A stretch of 64,000 nucleotides of DNA, from contig JBBMOA010000018.1 in assembly GCA_037954235.1 (NCBI GenBank), forward strand, positions 3,618,501 to 3,682,500, in the 5' to 3' direction. The notes beneath the pieces were generated by a model. The model worked only from the letters and a program-made list of their open reading frames with translations. It made no database searches and was not told the origin of the DNA. Position numbers and translations under genes: made by a program. Source of the stretch: Aulostomus chinensis (lineage: Eukaryota > Chordata > Actinopteri > Syngnathiformes > Aulostomidae). Below are positions 38,730-51,883 of this stretch, piece after piece (the first letter of the stretch is position 1; the number at the start of each line of letters is the position of its first letter).

Positions 38730-40458
38730 AAAAACAACAACAACCTTTCGTGGTATTTTGACCGGCCCATGACAGACACGTCATCGGGACCCAATGGAAC
38801 TGTGTTACCTTCAGGGGTAAAATATACCACTTTTAATAAAAAAAAAAAAAAAAATCAATATCAACGCTGTCCATTTATTCCAAAAATCAGTTATTTAAAT
38901 GTTTTTAAATACATGCATTGTTTGGGTGTAAAAGGGAAGTCATGACAGAATGACACGGCTCCCAGCCGTCCACTTGATCCATCCCAGGGTTTTGATCAGG
39001 AGATTTTCATTTATCGGGTGTGTCGACTTGTCGTTAATGAGCTGGCATCTCTCCTCCTTCTTTTTTTTTTTTTTTTTTTTGCCACCTTCACTTGTCAAAC
39101 AGAACTCAAATTATGTGGGAAAAGGCCGTTGCAAACTCAGCTCCGACAAACAACAATGCTGAAATCCGGTTTTCTTTTTCCATGCGCGTCATTTTCAAAA
39201 CAGGATTTAAATTAGGGAAGGGACCGAGAGCGCGCTGAAAACAGGGGCTGCGATCATTACCTGGAACGGAGGGTGAAAATGAGGCACTTAGGTGACCCAT
39301 ACAAGATTAAAAATGACTGACGAGCACATGTATTAAAATCACCCCGCGTCTTCTGTTTAAACGATTCCAACTGAAAAAAATAATGAGAACTGCACCACTT
39401 TAATTACCTGACACGTCTATGCGGCTTGCTTTAGGATTTCACATATTTTTCCTCTAACTGTAGTGTTTCTTTTCCATTTCTCATCCTGTTTGATTGAGCC
39501 CTAGGAGAATTATTTACCACTGCGCTCTTTGAGTCACTTGACAAAGCATACCTAATAAATGGGCTACGTCCTGAGGCATTACATGCACTGCTGAGCCAGT
39601 GTCACTATCACAATCTTGTCAGCTTCTGACATCCGTCATATTTATGAACCATGACTAAATGAACAAGGAACAGAAATGTTGAACCATTCAGTTCATGCTC
39701 TTTGACTAAAGACGTATAAAAGACTGGAATATGTGGGGACACAGTCTCTGAGTTTAAAGGGCTATTGTGGCACTTGTGACTCCATCTTTTTTGTGGCGGT
39801 GAATTATTACTGCTGCGCATGCTTACTGCTGTAAAATGGTCGATTAACTGTTTTGAGAGCCACATAACACCCTGCAAAATGCCCCATTTCACTATCAGAA
39901 TCTGATAACCGTTGGAAAGCCTACAAGAGCTGCACAATTAAATTATTAAACCGTATTCACAGTCACAGAAAGCTGAAAATCCTGTTCCTCCGACATGAAT
40001 CTGTGGTGGGGAACCGTGGACACAAACTCCGTGGACTGTGAAACACGAGCATCATCTCAGCTCATTTGACGAGGAATGTAAGCGACGTTCTTCAACCGTT
40101 CAGGTTCTGAAACACAGATGTAGACGGCCACCTTTAAAACAAACTTTTATTTTGAAATTCCCACAACACACCTCTCTTTCAGCATGTCCGCCCGAGCGCG
40201 CCTCATTTGGAAAACACATTTTCATGTTGTATTTTAGTTTTTGGGTTTTTTTTGAGTTGACGGATTGTGTAGAACGGTGATGTTTTCCCGTTTTGATCTC
40301 AGGCAACAGAGTTGGACTGAAGCAGCTTCTCCACAGAATCAGTGAGAACTCGTACTGTGATGAAACTGCCGCTTCCTGCCCAGCAGACACCCTCCTTGAC
40401 GATGGTGCTGGTAGCCCAGTTAATTAAAGGTTAGTCACAGTTCCTCTGACAGCCAATG

Positions 40459-40462
<4 letters not shown>

Positions 40463-40492
<30 letters not shown>
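40463..40492. repeat. (AT)n microsatellite
   Basis: A perfect TA run of about 30 bases. Confidence 0.95.
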
Positions 40493-40495
<3 letters not shown>

Positions 40496-40979
40496 ATCTC
40501 AGCAGTGGTGGAGGAAGTCGGGGAGAGTAAAACTACTGAACTGGTGAATTCTAAAGCAGGCTACTTATTTTCAAGATGAATTTAAGTTAAAGAGGCCTAG
40601 TTTTTTTGTTTTTTTTTAACCCACACGGTTATGATTTCTTTTTGAACGTTAGGAAGAATTCAATCTTTGAGTCCTTGATCTGTGAGTGGTAGCGGATGAA
40701 TGCATCCTCTTGGAAGAGCATCTCAATCAATACCACATTACGTTTTGGATTTTATCTAACTGTAGTCCGATTAACTCACAGGCAGAATGAGAAGCAACCG
40801 TTAATATAGACTTCTCTTTTGCTGTCGGCTGAGCTGAAAGCACCTGAGCTGAAGTTTGGCTACGTCATGTGAGGATGAGCGTCTCTTTAAATGGACGTGC
40901 GCGTTGGTGGTTACGGGGTTGTAAAATGCTACACGGACTCAATTTATATCTATGGCAACCACGGCCTTTTACAATATCA

Positions 40980-41022
<43 letters not shown>
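40980..41022. repeat. (CT)n(CA)n compound microsatellite
   Basis: A CT run followed directly by a CA run. Confidence 0.95.
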
Positions 41023-41024
<2 letters not shown>

Positions 41025-44000
41025 GATGGTGGAGGCTGCCACGCAAGACACAGGAAATCATCCCAGTGTATAAAACTGCACAAGTTGGAAAGTGGATGCT
41101 ACTGTAATGTTAGCATGCCAACTGTTGCCATAGCAATACTCATCTTTGGTGATTTTTTTTTTTTTTTAAACACCACTAGTATATCAATCGCAGAATTTTC
41201 TTGCTCCCAAATACTGGTATCTGAATCTGCTTCTACCAGTCAGGCCCGAGATGCAGAGGCTGAGGAGAAAGGAGCCTAAATTCGCGACACCTTCCTGCCT
41301 CGCTATCGGAAACTCAAGAGATTTTGTTGAAGAAAGCAGTGACGTCCAGACAAATGACCAAGCTCACCTCCAGCAGAGCTCTGCCATCACGCCACACAGG
41401 ACGTGAGCGGAGGCAACTAACGGTTGGCACAGGTTTCCGACAACCACTTTAAATGTAGGCTCATTTATAGCAATTTTTCACCGGCTTCATTATCAAGTGG
41501 AAGTAAGTGCCATTTATTTTCCACTAATTACCGAGCAGAGAATAACTTTTCATAAAGACCGTGTCACCTGGGCTACATAAAAGCACAAATTGAATCAAAA
41601 TTCAATTTCTCAGCAGCTGATAATGACGACGCCACATAGGAGGCTGCTTCTATTATTGACAGGCACCAACACCAGGGTGTTTATATGTATTTTCCCCACA
41701 TTTAACCCTCTTAGATTCCAAGCATGGAAAATATTAACGTCACAAATCACGCACATAAAACGGCAAAACCTTTTAGTTTTGTCTGAGATTTGTGAGTCTT
41801 AAGACGGGGTTTTAACTCCATCATTATCAACCCTATGCACACTCTTATTGAATTATCTTTTGTTATGTGGTCCGTCAGGCTCACTTCTCTCTGCTCAGGT
41901 GTAACCGGCGCCAAATGCAATTGTGACTGAAGCAAATGATGGAATGTCAAAGCTGCTTTCAGCTGTCATCTGCTAAAGAAACTGTGAAATTATGCCAATG
42001 TGTAATCATTCTGTGATTATAAGCTTGGGTTTAGAATTTATTCAGGGGAACCTTTCACTCCGTCAATTGGGGAAATCTTTTTCAAAGATGGCACTGAGGA
42101 GAAGGAGCGATCTAGAATGCACAACACCTCCCGCTCCTTATTGCATTCATCTAACGGCACGTCTTACGGTTTAATATTCCACTCGTTATGTGCACCCACA
42201 AGGATACAAGAGCAACCCGGAGCCATCTAAAGGGGAAGCAAGAGCAGGGGAGAACCCATCATTACTGACTGAAGGGTGACGTGCAGCAGAATATTTTGAC
42301 AGAAGGAGAAAATGTCCGTTGTCAAGAGGCGAGCATGAAAATGCAAAAACAACCTGAAGCATTGCGGGCAGGTGGCATCACCCACCGTGACACGGTGAGC
42401 TTCCACTGGCTGCATTGCATCAGTGTCCCACGTGCTTTTGGCACCATCTCCTCATTGAAAGTTCTTGGAGCAAATGTGTTCAAATTGATCAGGGAAAGTG
42501 TTCATATTTATATTTATATTTGCTGTATTTTACCATTCAAATGTTGGGTGTAGTTGCCAGCTCAGAGATCAACATTTCATGCGGAAAGAGGGGCAGTAAA
42601 GACAACAACGTGTAGAAAGAGGAAAGGCGAAGCAAGCTGACTGAAAAAGGCGTACAGGAGTAAGCTCACACCCTCAGCGTTCCACCAGTAAACCAGACTG
42701 TGATTGTTACCACGGTTTGGTTGCTTTTTCAAAGAAAATTCAGACCACAATCAATTCTGCTGCTCTCTTGCTTGTTTAGCTAAGCAATATTGACCTGGGC
42801 CTTTGTTTAAGCCAAACATCAGTAAATGCCCGGGTCATGCCGACCAGCACAAACCTGTCGTTCGCATTCCTCGCAAAAACAGCAACAGCAAAAATTATAG
42901 CTTAAAAAAAAACAAAACACACAGCTGAACCTAACTGTGCTGCGTCATATGTGACTTGTTTCGGTTGTCTTGATGATATTTCACCTCCAGGTTAATTAAA
43001 ACTGTTACCAAAGCGAGTAAAGTCTCCCCGCCTCATCTTTGTACGTTCAAGAAACTCATCTTACCACTGTGGCAGGGAGGAAGGGCAGAGAGGGAGGGTT
43101 GCCTTCTGTTGCTTCAGCAGCTGAGGTTTTCTCGAAAGCCCCAAGTCTCATGCGTTTTAAAATGAACGATGTCGTTCCTCCTCTGTCTTACCGACGAGAA
43201 CCGCAAGTCAAAGGATGCACGCAAAGCACAGCCCAACCCTGGGTTCAGCTTGGATGAACTCTGCACACAGTGACTCCTTCAAACGTTGCGCCGAACCAAG
43301 CAGCGGAGATCTGTACAGACTCAGCGGGTCCAACAGTGAAAGAAGAGGGCAGGTACAGAGGGAGAGAGGACCAGCATGTGTGATGAAGAGCCAGGAGAGG
43401 AGGAGAGGCGATGAAATGAGAAGGGAGGAAATTCCACGTAAAGAATTTATTTCTCCACTGAAAATGTGTTGTGAAGAGGAAAGGAGAGCAGAGGTGCTGG
43501 CAGCAGATGTAAGAGAATATGATATTATGCATTTAGTCATTTTTGCCTCTTAACTTTATGTTCAGTAACATAATTTTCGTTTCTTTTTTTTTTTCTTCTT
43601 TAGTCAAAATCATTTCCAGGGATAATGAGAGATAAATGACCAGAAGGAGAAGTTACCCTTCTGAATGTAAAATAATCCTTCCAGCAAATCTATATGTTGT
43701 CACAGCGTCCTGCCCTCCAAATCATCTGTCTGGAGTAAAAGCACTTCCGTTGTTCAAGCATTCAATCCAGACGACTGAGGAATCTCCATCATTTACTTGG
43801 CATCGTTGACTGGCAAATATACCATCCCAGATTATTATGAGACGGATTCAAACTCCAGCCTTGTGTAACAAAGAAAGGTTTAAAGACAAGTAATGTTGCT
43901 GACGCCGATTTCATGGACTAAAACAGTAACACGAGACAATTATTTTTGGATGGCAGGAATAAAAATGTGTCATGCAGAAGGATGACAACGAGGAGAGTTT

Positions 44001-44714
44001 CCTGTCTGGCTTTCATGGCTCTCCCCAAACGTTGGGCGCGTAATCAGACGTTCTACTTTGTGTGGTGAAGTTTAAAAAAAGAGAACTTCCATAGGTCTGG
44101 ACTGAGCCCTGGATGTTTCCATCAACTGGCTCCGCCTATGTCAGCGAGTTCCTTCCGTTCTTTCTGCTTTAAACTGACATCATCAACAACGGGGGCAAAT
44201 CGCTCCATCCTGTCCTCGCTGTCCTCGGAGTCCCCCCGGGACGAGAGGCGTCTGTCCTTCAGGAGGGCACCTCGGCCTCTATTACCACTACTGTCAGGGC
44301 CGCCACTCTATCTGCAAATCACAGCACCGGAGGTGGATGCCAAGAGGTGAGCCAGAAAGGCCAAGGCTTGAAATACTCACAGTGATACACAAACACACCC
44401 TTCTGACGCCAGAGGAGTAGTTTTGAACATATTAATGCTTGCATAGTTTTCAGAAGTTCTGCGATGTATGACAGCAACTAGATCTGCCCCTCTGGATCTC
44501 CGGGGATCGATTCTTCAGTCCCGAAACTGGCGAGTCGCCCAAGATCCTTCAAGTCGAGCTCAGACTAGCCAGCATTTCCATGCTTGAGCTTGACCACGGA
44601 TTTTGTTTTCCCATCACAAAAGAGAAGAAGTATTGTCTTCCAGTAAAGAGGTGTAGTGCTATTAGTTCTCATGCATTTCTTTTAACTAAGAACGCGAGTG
44701 TTTAACCCTTTCCT

Positions 44715-44800
44715 CTGAGGTCGTTTTGACCAGAACTGAAGAAGCCTCTTGGATGAGAGGTGAAACGTCCTCAAGAAAACTGCCACATTAGCATCTTCCT
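44715..44800 (+). mobile_element. Penelope-like element fragment with hammerhead-like core (tentative)
   Basis: The sequence at 44736-44769 fits a hammerhead ribozyme layout. CTGAAGA (the CUGANGA core) is at 44736-44742. A stem II of CCTCT/AGAGG closes a TGGATG loop. GAAA follows at 44762-44765, then C and GTC (44767-44769). The ACGT across GAAAC|GTC is self-complementary, as in the very short stem III of Penelope-like element ribozymes, which are known to act as dimers. A bulge in stem II and poor stem I pairing suggest decay. I also recognise this stretch as a common fish dispersed sequence, from memory only. Confidence 0.45.
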
Positions 44801-44960
44801 CTGGCTGTTCCATAAAACATGTAAAAGTTTGGCTGTTTGTTTTTTTTGAAGTGCAATGTACTGCTCTTTAATCTACATTTACTACAATGCCCCTATTTGC
44901 TCATTTATCTGTGTTAAGGTTAGTGGGTTTAACCATTCTTTAAATGTATATTTTGCGGGG

Positions 44961-44980
44961 TCTCTCTCTCTCTCTCTCCC
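44961..44980. repeat. (TC)n short run
   Basis: About 19 bases of TC ending in a C-rich stretch. Confidence 0.85.
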
Positions 44981-47376
44981 CCCAGCCGGTGAACGGAGGG
45001 AATGTAACGTTCTTCAATTTTAAGGCTTAAAGCTGACGTGGATGCGTCCTGCAGCCCTGAGCTCTGCGTTATCAGGTCATTAACTTTCCACTCAGAGGCC
45101 ATTACATTGTGTTAATGAAGATTAAATGGTTTTCATCGTCAAAAATGAACGCCTAAAACGAAGAGGAGGGACCAAGTCATTGTTCTGCGGGTCCCAAGTG
45201 AGATTCTAGTCAGTCCCAAATCATGAAGACAAAGTCTGGACAGTCTACAGCTTTGGGCTTTGAGTCCTACACAAGACCTAAAGCCTTCTTAACAAACATA
45301 CAGACGTGAAAGCCAACATAGTACTAGCAGAATGTTACATTTGCAGGAATATGACAATTAACAGATACCTGTACTATAATATTATACTTCGAAGAGGAAA
45401 ACCTATTGTTCACACATGCTAATAATTCAGCAGCAGTTACAGTAGAGATCCAGCCATGCTGAGGGTACTGCTAACACACAGACGCTTTACCACGTAGGAG
45501 AGAACGACGAGTTGAAGGATTTAACCTGAACCTCAACACTCTGACTCAACTTCACATGCATCTCTGGATTCAATGTTATTTGCATGCACTGCTGGTCTCC
45601 GCACAGCTCTGTGCTCTGTTGTTTTAAGTCTGCATGAATGTATTAATGAGTGGCGGTGGGCTCACATGTGCACAGCAGCTAGACTGAGAGCTACACCAAG
45701 CCTTTCATGCTGCAGCAGACGAGAACGCTTCCCTGCCTTCTCTCAGTGCACGGCGCATCATCGTCTACCTGTGTGCTTGTTTGCTTTGCTTTCACACTGT
45801 TGTCTTCTATATTTACCCGCTACGCATTGATGGTGACATGCGGGTGGATGGGTGGGGTGACAAGAACGACGCAGGTATAACTCATTTAGCCTCGGCTCTG
45901 CTGTGAGTCAGAGCAGGTTACTGCGCCGGTAACTAAGCTGGGTGAGGTTTTCTGACCCACAAGCAGTGAATGGCACAACGGGAGATGTGCTAATAGGAGT
46001 TCATAGGTCCCTTTGCCAGTGAGAGACGGATCAGGCGGTGTGAATAATGAGGCAGGGCCACCTGTGCCCACATTATCAGGGAGGTGTGAGTTATAGCGCT
46101 GATCAACATCTGACGGTCAAGAAGCCACCGTACTTGGACTCTCTTCACATCTCCTTGGAAATGTTCCTGGCCACAACTCTGCATGAACTTTGAATTAGAA
46201 GTTTTTCCCTTTACTGTGAAAGGGTCTGGCTCATTCACACAGGAGGATGGTGTGGTTGCGCCACATTAGGCCGGCCTGCATGATTTTTTTTTTTGTCTTG
46301 TCTTTTGCCAGGTTCACCCATCTTTCTCCCCAATTGTAAACTGCTAATTTACCCTGCCTAGCTGGTCGTTGCTCCGCCCTCTGCACCACGCGCTTCCACC
46401 CATGTGGAGTCCTTCTCTACCAACCGCACGGTGCTGGAAAACTGAGTCAGATCCATTAGTTTAGGAGGGCACCTGAGGGTCCTAAGCAATGGGGTGGTGA
46501 AGGAATGAGCCCTGAAACCCGGAAGTATGTTAGCATGGTTGAACGTATGGTTCTCTGCTCCTAAAGTCAAAGGGATTTTTGAATGGGTTTTCAGTTAAAT
46601 GCCGTAAAAAGGTCTGCGGTTGCTCTAGGGCATAAAATAAATCAGTGACTGCACTGTGGAGAACAACAGAGGTTGTTGCAGGCATGAAACATCATCAAGC
46701 CAGAAACAGAAGAAATGGGAAGTTAGATGTGGTGATGTGGAAGTCTTGTCGGTGGTATATTTAGTTTATAGCCTAACATTACTTCTGTACCGCAGTGATT
46801 GCTCATGTGTGAAGATATGAGTGGAGTGTATATCCTCTGCAATAATGCAAAATCCAATGTAGAAAAAAATCCCATTGGCTTCTGGTGGAGGGATCCCGTG
46901 GTGATGCTAACCCACAGAAATAAGTCCTCCAGTCCTCCATGCAGCGCAGTCTCATACGCAGAATAGCAAAGTCAGACACTGATTACAGAATTGTTCCTCA
47001 TTAACCTCAACTTGCTATTTCGGGGAAAATCAATGTTTAATCTTTCCCCCACTATAGATGTACAGTAAACAGTGGAAATTATTCATGCTTATACATTTAT
47101 ACATACACCAGTAGGTGTGTGAGAAGGTAAAGCTGATTTAAAGTGCGCTGTCAAGCAGACGGGATGAATTGTTGTGAATTGCTTCCTGTATTTCCATTAT
47201 TCATAAAGATATTCACGTCTGAAAGAGAGGCACAAACAACACCAAGACATTCAGCTTGTTAAATTATTGACGGAACCTCAAGATCTCAGAGAGTTCTCTC
47301 TCTGCTTTGTTCAAGTTCAGTGGCAACCCGCTGTATTCTTTGCCTCTCGATGCTCACTCTCTTCCCTGGTTGTTTA

Positions 47377-47390
47377 CCCCCCCCCCCCCC
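47377..47390. repeat. Poly-C run
   Basis: Fourteen consecutive C. Confidence 0.9.
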
Positions 47391-49483
47391 TTTTGAGTAA
47401 CAAAACCACCTTCCCTCTACCCCAACTTTCAGCGAGAGATAATAATATATTCAGAGTTCCCAAGATGAAGAAGCAGATGTGAAATCATACTCTGATATTT
47501 TAAGTGACTTTAATCTAATGGGGTGTAAGATGAAGAAACGCACACTCCACTTCACGAAACATAATGTATTTCATTTCTCAGGCTGCTACAGCTTATAGAT
47601 TCCAACGGTGAAGTGAGAACACTGAACTACTGAGGTGGAAAAAAAAAACTATAAAATATGGATTACAGACATCAATAAGCGCCAGTTCAACATGGCCGAC
47701 TCAACCGACAGGTCAGCGAAGGGCACAGGAAACACGCTGCTAAGTCAGAGCAAGAACTGATGTCAAGGTGGGGAAAGTATATAAACATATACTGTATATG
47801 TGTGAGTGTGAGAGAGAGCTTGTGCTGGCTAAAGCAGTGTCATCAAAGATGCAGAACCTTTAAACAGCCTGTCCGGGGTGAATCCGTCTGTTGGTTCTTC
47901 CACTGCTGTGCACTCTTAAGAGATTCAAGTGAAAACAAATATCTACTCGCTGTTTTATGTCTGTTTACGCTTCAGTGTCTTCCCAAATTTAAACAGGTTT
48001 GCTTAGAGAAGTCTGAACTGCAGCAACAGTTGCAGGCTGAAGCACATATGCACGCCTGAGAGCTGCCCACTGACATGTTGATCACTGCCAAGTAACTGCA
48101 GACACTGGGGATCAAGTGCTTGCTTAAGGGCACAAAGGCAGCAGTAATTCAGCAGCGAATGCGTGTTAAGAGACGTTTCTTTCACCTTGAGACAGCGTCC
48201 TGATTTACGGCGTGTAATCAGGGGATCTGCCGTGTTTTTAGACAGATGGAATTACAGAAACCATAAAAATTCTGCCAGCAGACACATTTTCTTAGTGGAA
48301 TAGTTGCAGCTTTTCATGCTAGGAACTGGAAAAGATGAAACGGTTGCTGCGCGTCACTCTGCAGAGCCGAGGTTACACCAGCAGCGTTATGATCCACAAG
48401 CTTTTGATTAAATTAGATGCCGCCATCAGTAATGCATATTCGATAACACGGTATGATAAGTAGCTAGGTGAGATTCAAACAGCATGGCTGATTTATAACA
48501 TGGCGGAATCTGCACGTTCTCCCCTCTGGGTCCAAGAATTCACCTTCTGATTTCATGCTGCAGTTTGACCTCAACATCCTCAGAGCTCAGCTGATCCCTG
48601 CAGACTTCAACCTACGCACCAGCGCACCACATAATGACTGACCTACAGAGCAAGGGAGCAGTGGAGAAGTTGAAATCATGCAAACTAAGATGATCCCATG
48701 CCATGTGAACCCTGACGGCCACAGGGGACTCTTGTACTCTTCCAGTCTCGTGTTTCTCAAGTGTGAAAACGGATGTCCACAAAATGTGTGGGATTTGATC
48801 AATTGGAAAGATGTTCTTGGTCTGTTTCCAACCTGTTAGGACTATAACTTTCGCCAATAATACATGAATTTATGTATGAGTGCATTAAAGGGTATGTGCA
48901 CTCGAGCTCTCATGCGCAATTAAGTGAAAAAAAGAAAGAAAAATGGGAGATTAGGCCACCACAGGGGCACTTGAGTGAGATGCATGTGTTGCAGAAGGAT
49001 TATTTTCCTCCCACTGTAATGGCATGGTATGAATGTGGCTGTGTTTTTGGTTTTTTATGATATAGCTATGGGCTGATTGTTGCCCCATCAAATGATTACG
49101 GACACCTGCTGTGTGAGAGAGCCAGGGTCATACATTAGTGCCAGCGCCGCACCTATTGATCCGACACACAGGTACCGCGCACACCGGCAGCTTGGTTCCT
49201 CACTAACAAGTTGCTTCTGTAAAGTACTTCCACTCGCAGGTTGTCAACATCAATTCAGGAACATTTGGACTCGTTTTAACAAAAGCGATGCAGCTTGGTA
49301 CACTGACGTCACCACTGCAAATCCCCACATGACAGCTTGAGTACTGGCTACTGCTTCAAACTGAATGGTAGTGCTAGTGTTTCTTGACAAGGCGCATTTA
49401 AGTGGGGCTGCAATCAGTCCCTGTAAAAGGGAACTCTTGAGTTGTTTCAATATAACAGTAGAAGACTTTCTACCAGTACAATT

Positions 49484-50290
49484 TATTACCTTTGCAAAGG
49501 AGGTGACGTGGGCGCCGGAAGGTCTTTGTTAGCAGAATTAAAAAAACAAGTATTTTGTTCACTTTTGGTGTAAATACAGGAAATAACAGAAAATGAGGAG
49601 TTATAATTTTGGAGGTGAATTGTTGGTGTTAGCACCATTTTTCTGGACGTACCAACATATTTGCCAACCTGTAGACCCAAAATGGATATCGTTTGGCTTA
49701 ATTTTCATATTTCGAGCAACCTTTGTTGTCCCACGAGTTCTGCTCGGTAATATCTGAGTCTAGAAACATGTCCTTGCTGAAGAGAACGGACCCCCCGGTC
49801 AACAGTCCTACCAGAACATTCTCTCTTCCCTTATCCCAGCTGAATTAATCATTCTGTGAATTCTTGAATTTCCCAGGGTATTTCATTTACTTTGCATTTT
49901 CCGTGGATTACTTGCATGCATGAAACCCGTAGCTGCATTATTGTGGGGCTGGAAATGGTCCCAGAGGCCAGTGGTAGGAGGACAAGGGCGTCTTGGATCA
50001 GGAGAAATACAGGACAGTTGTGACTCCAGGGGGAAACCAGAAACTAACCATGAAAATCGTGACCTTGGCATGGATGTATATCATTGACAATTTTGGTGAA
50101 ATGTCTTGAGTCCACGTGAAATGGTTCAAAGGACATTTCTGGAATTCACCTAGATCACATTCTGAATCGGTGGTCTGGAAGAACTATTTTTAGTGGTCGG
50201 GGGGGGGGGGGGGGAGAGTATGAGCTGATTTAATGATACTGCAGCCTCCTTGGCAGAGGTATGTGCTCGCTCAGTGCCATCTCGTCTGGT
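49484..50290 (+). mobile_element. Decayed MITE-like element (terminal parts recognisable)
   Basis: The left part reads 'tacctttgcaaaggaggtga' and then 'ttgttagcagaatta'. The right part reads 'ccttggcagaggtatgtgct' followed by CGCTCAGTGCCAT. Both match the two ends of a common fish non-coding element (CCTTTGCGAAGGAGG... at one end, TTGGCGGAGGTCTGCGCTC..GAGTGCC at the other). The interior is weakly alike and includes a G16 run at 50199-50214. Treating it as one copy is inference. Confidence 0.45.
50199..50214. repeat. Poly-G run
   Basis: Sixteen consecutive G. Confidence 0.9.
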
Positions 50291-50821
50291 AGTATTTTTT
50301 TTCCATCTGACCTGGACCAGCAAAGCAAGGTATATTGTATTCTCGATAGCTGTCATATAGGACATTCGATGGGATCTTATTACTTGTTCATGCCAAGAGA
50401 CGAATCCAAGAAATGAGAGGTTTTCTCATCTGGTCAGGGTAAAGGTCGAGATCAGGGGTCAAGGTGCCAAACTAACATGTTTGCAAAGGCCCTAAATTAA
50501 GAAATCCAGCCAACAGCTGCTAAATCACACTGAGATTCGTTTTGTGTTTCACATTTTTGAGTTGGATTGTGTTCCAACTGTGCTGTTTAATCACTGCAGC
50601 TTAGACGCAGTACCTTTTAACAGCTGCCTTAAATCTATAATCTGATGTGCTGGGTTAAAATTAAATCTTTAAATTATGCCTAAGGATGGCATGAAGTTGT
50701 TCAAACTTGTACGTATTGCTATCATCTTTTTACTCTTGGTTTTGCCATGATTTACTTCATTGAATTGCACATTCCGGCACAGCTGCAGCTAATTAATATG
50801 CTAATTTATCAATTTAATCCC

Positions 50822-50823
<2 letters not shown>

Positions 50824-50852
<29 letters not shown>
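50824..50852. repeat. (GT)n microsatellite
   Basis: A perfect GT run of about 29 bases. Confidence 0.95.
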
Positions 50853-50853
<1 letters not shown>

Positions 50854-51676
50854 CATTCATGGCTATGTAATATGTTTTGGACAAAACGTTGGACTATCCG
50901 TACTTTTCACAAGAAACACCGATGACCACTGGATTAACCATTGCCTTGTTTCAGCGTATGAGTGCTAATTATCTGATAACTGGGCTTGTTGTACCTTCCC
51001 GGGTGGTTTAAACTTGAGATGTTTCACATAAATGTATTTCCCAGAGCGTTAGCTTTCTAACCATGTGCGTGAGGACTAGTTAATTAAAAGTTCTAGTTCA
51101 GCAGAGTTCCCAAATACCCAGACAGCTCATGGGCAAGGATACCAGCCTAAAAAATACTGCATTCTGGGAAGTATGAAAATAAACTAACACTTTAAAACCT
51201 CTCTCAACAACTTGTCTTATTTCAAGAGCTTGGTGAACGATCAGCCGTGTATTTAAAGAAGTAATTTGAAGTTGTAAGACTAATAATTATGAGTTCTGAA
51301 CATAATTAGTCCAGCGAACCTCTGGGTGGTATTTTTTGTCTCACTCATCTGAGTCGTTCAGGTTCAACTGTGGAAGACAATCCAAAACAACAGCCATAAA
51401 AATAAAGCTTATAATGTTCAGTTTACTCAGCTGATACTGAGCCAGGCCATGAAAACATAACTTTTATTAGTCGTTTGCTTTGACATGACCACCACGGTGA
51501 TAAAGTAGACAGTGGGGCCGCTGACAGTCGCCAGCAACATGGGCTGCTGCTCCTGGGGTGAGCGGCGCCTCGACGTCCTCCCTCTGCAGGTAGTGCTTGA
51601 TGCTACTTAGCTGTAACCTCAGCTTTTCTGTTGTTGTTGTGTTGTATTCTATTGCCCATTTCAAATACCCCCCTCC

Positions 51677-51677
<1 letters not shown>

Positions 51678-51732
<55 letters not shown>
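51678..51732. repeat. (CA)n microsatellite, left arm of an inverted pair
   Basis: 55 bases of perfect CA. Its complement (TG)n lies 94 bases downstream. Confidence 0.97.
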
Positions 51733-51733
<1 letters not shown>

Positions 51734-51823
51734 GAGTGATAGTGTGGGTAGATGTGTTTGTTGCCTAAAGGTCTGATGGTGAATCAAGATTGTGGGTGTA
51801 GTAGAAAGAATATTTTCCATACT

Positions 51824-51826
<3 letters not shown>

Positions 51827-51880
<54 letters not shown>
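51827..51880. repeat. (TG)n microsatellite, right arm of an inverted pair
   Basis: 54 bases of perfect TG. Together with 51678-51732 it forms an inverted repeat around a unique 94-base spacer. Confidence 0.97.

Positions 51881-51883
<3 letters not shown>

Larger units (their letters stand above)
31066..44700. other. Non-coding stretch
   Basis: The recognisable contents are microsatellites (31311, 32741, 33576, 35073, 35666, 36937, 38711, 40463, 40980), a strong G-quadruplex motif at 34870, and poly-A/T runs (38838, 39061, 41155). A TATAAAAG lies at 33439 and a short open frame with a donor-like end at 44138-44346; neither is enough to call a gene. Confidence 0.6.
44801..49483. other. Non-coding stretch
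   Basis: A CT run lies at 44961-44980 and a C14 run at 47377-47390. No gene or named element is recognised. Confidence 0.6.

Noticed and set aside
51479..51610. Minus-strand frame reading like a membrane helix (MLLATVSGPTVYFITVVVM)
   Set aside because: Too short, not tied to splice sites or to a known family; a competing frame is also open.
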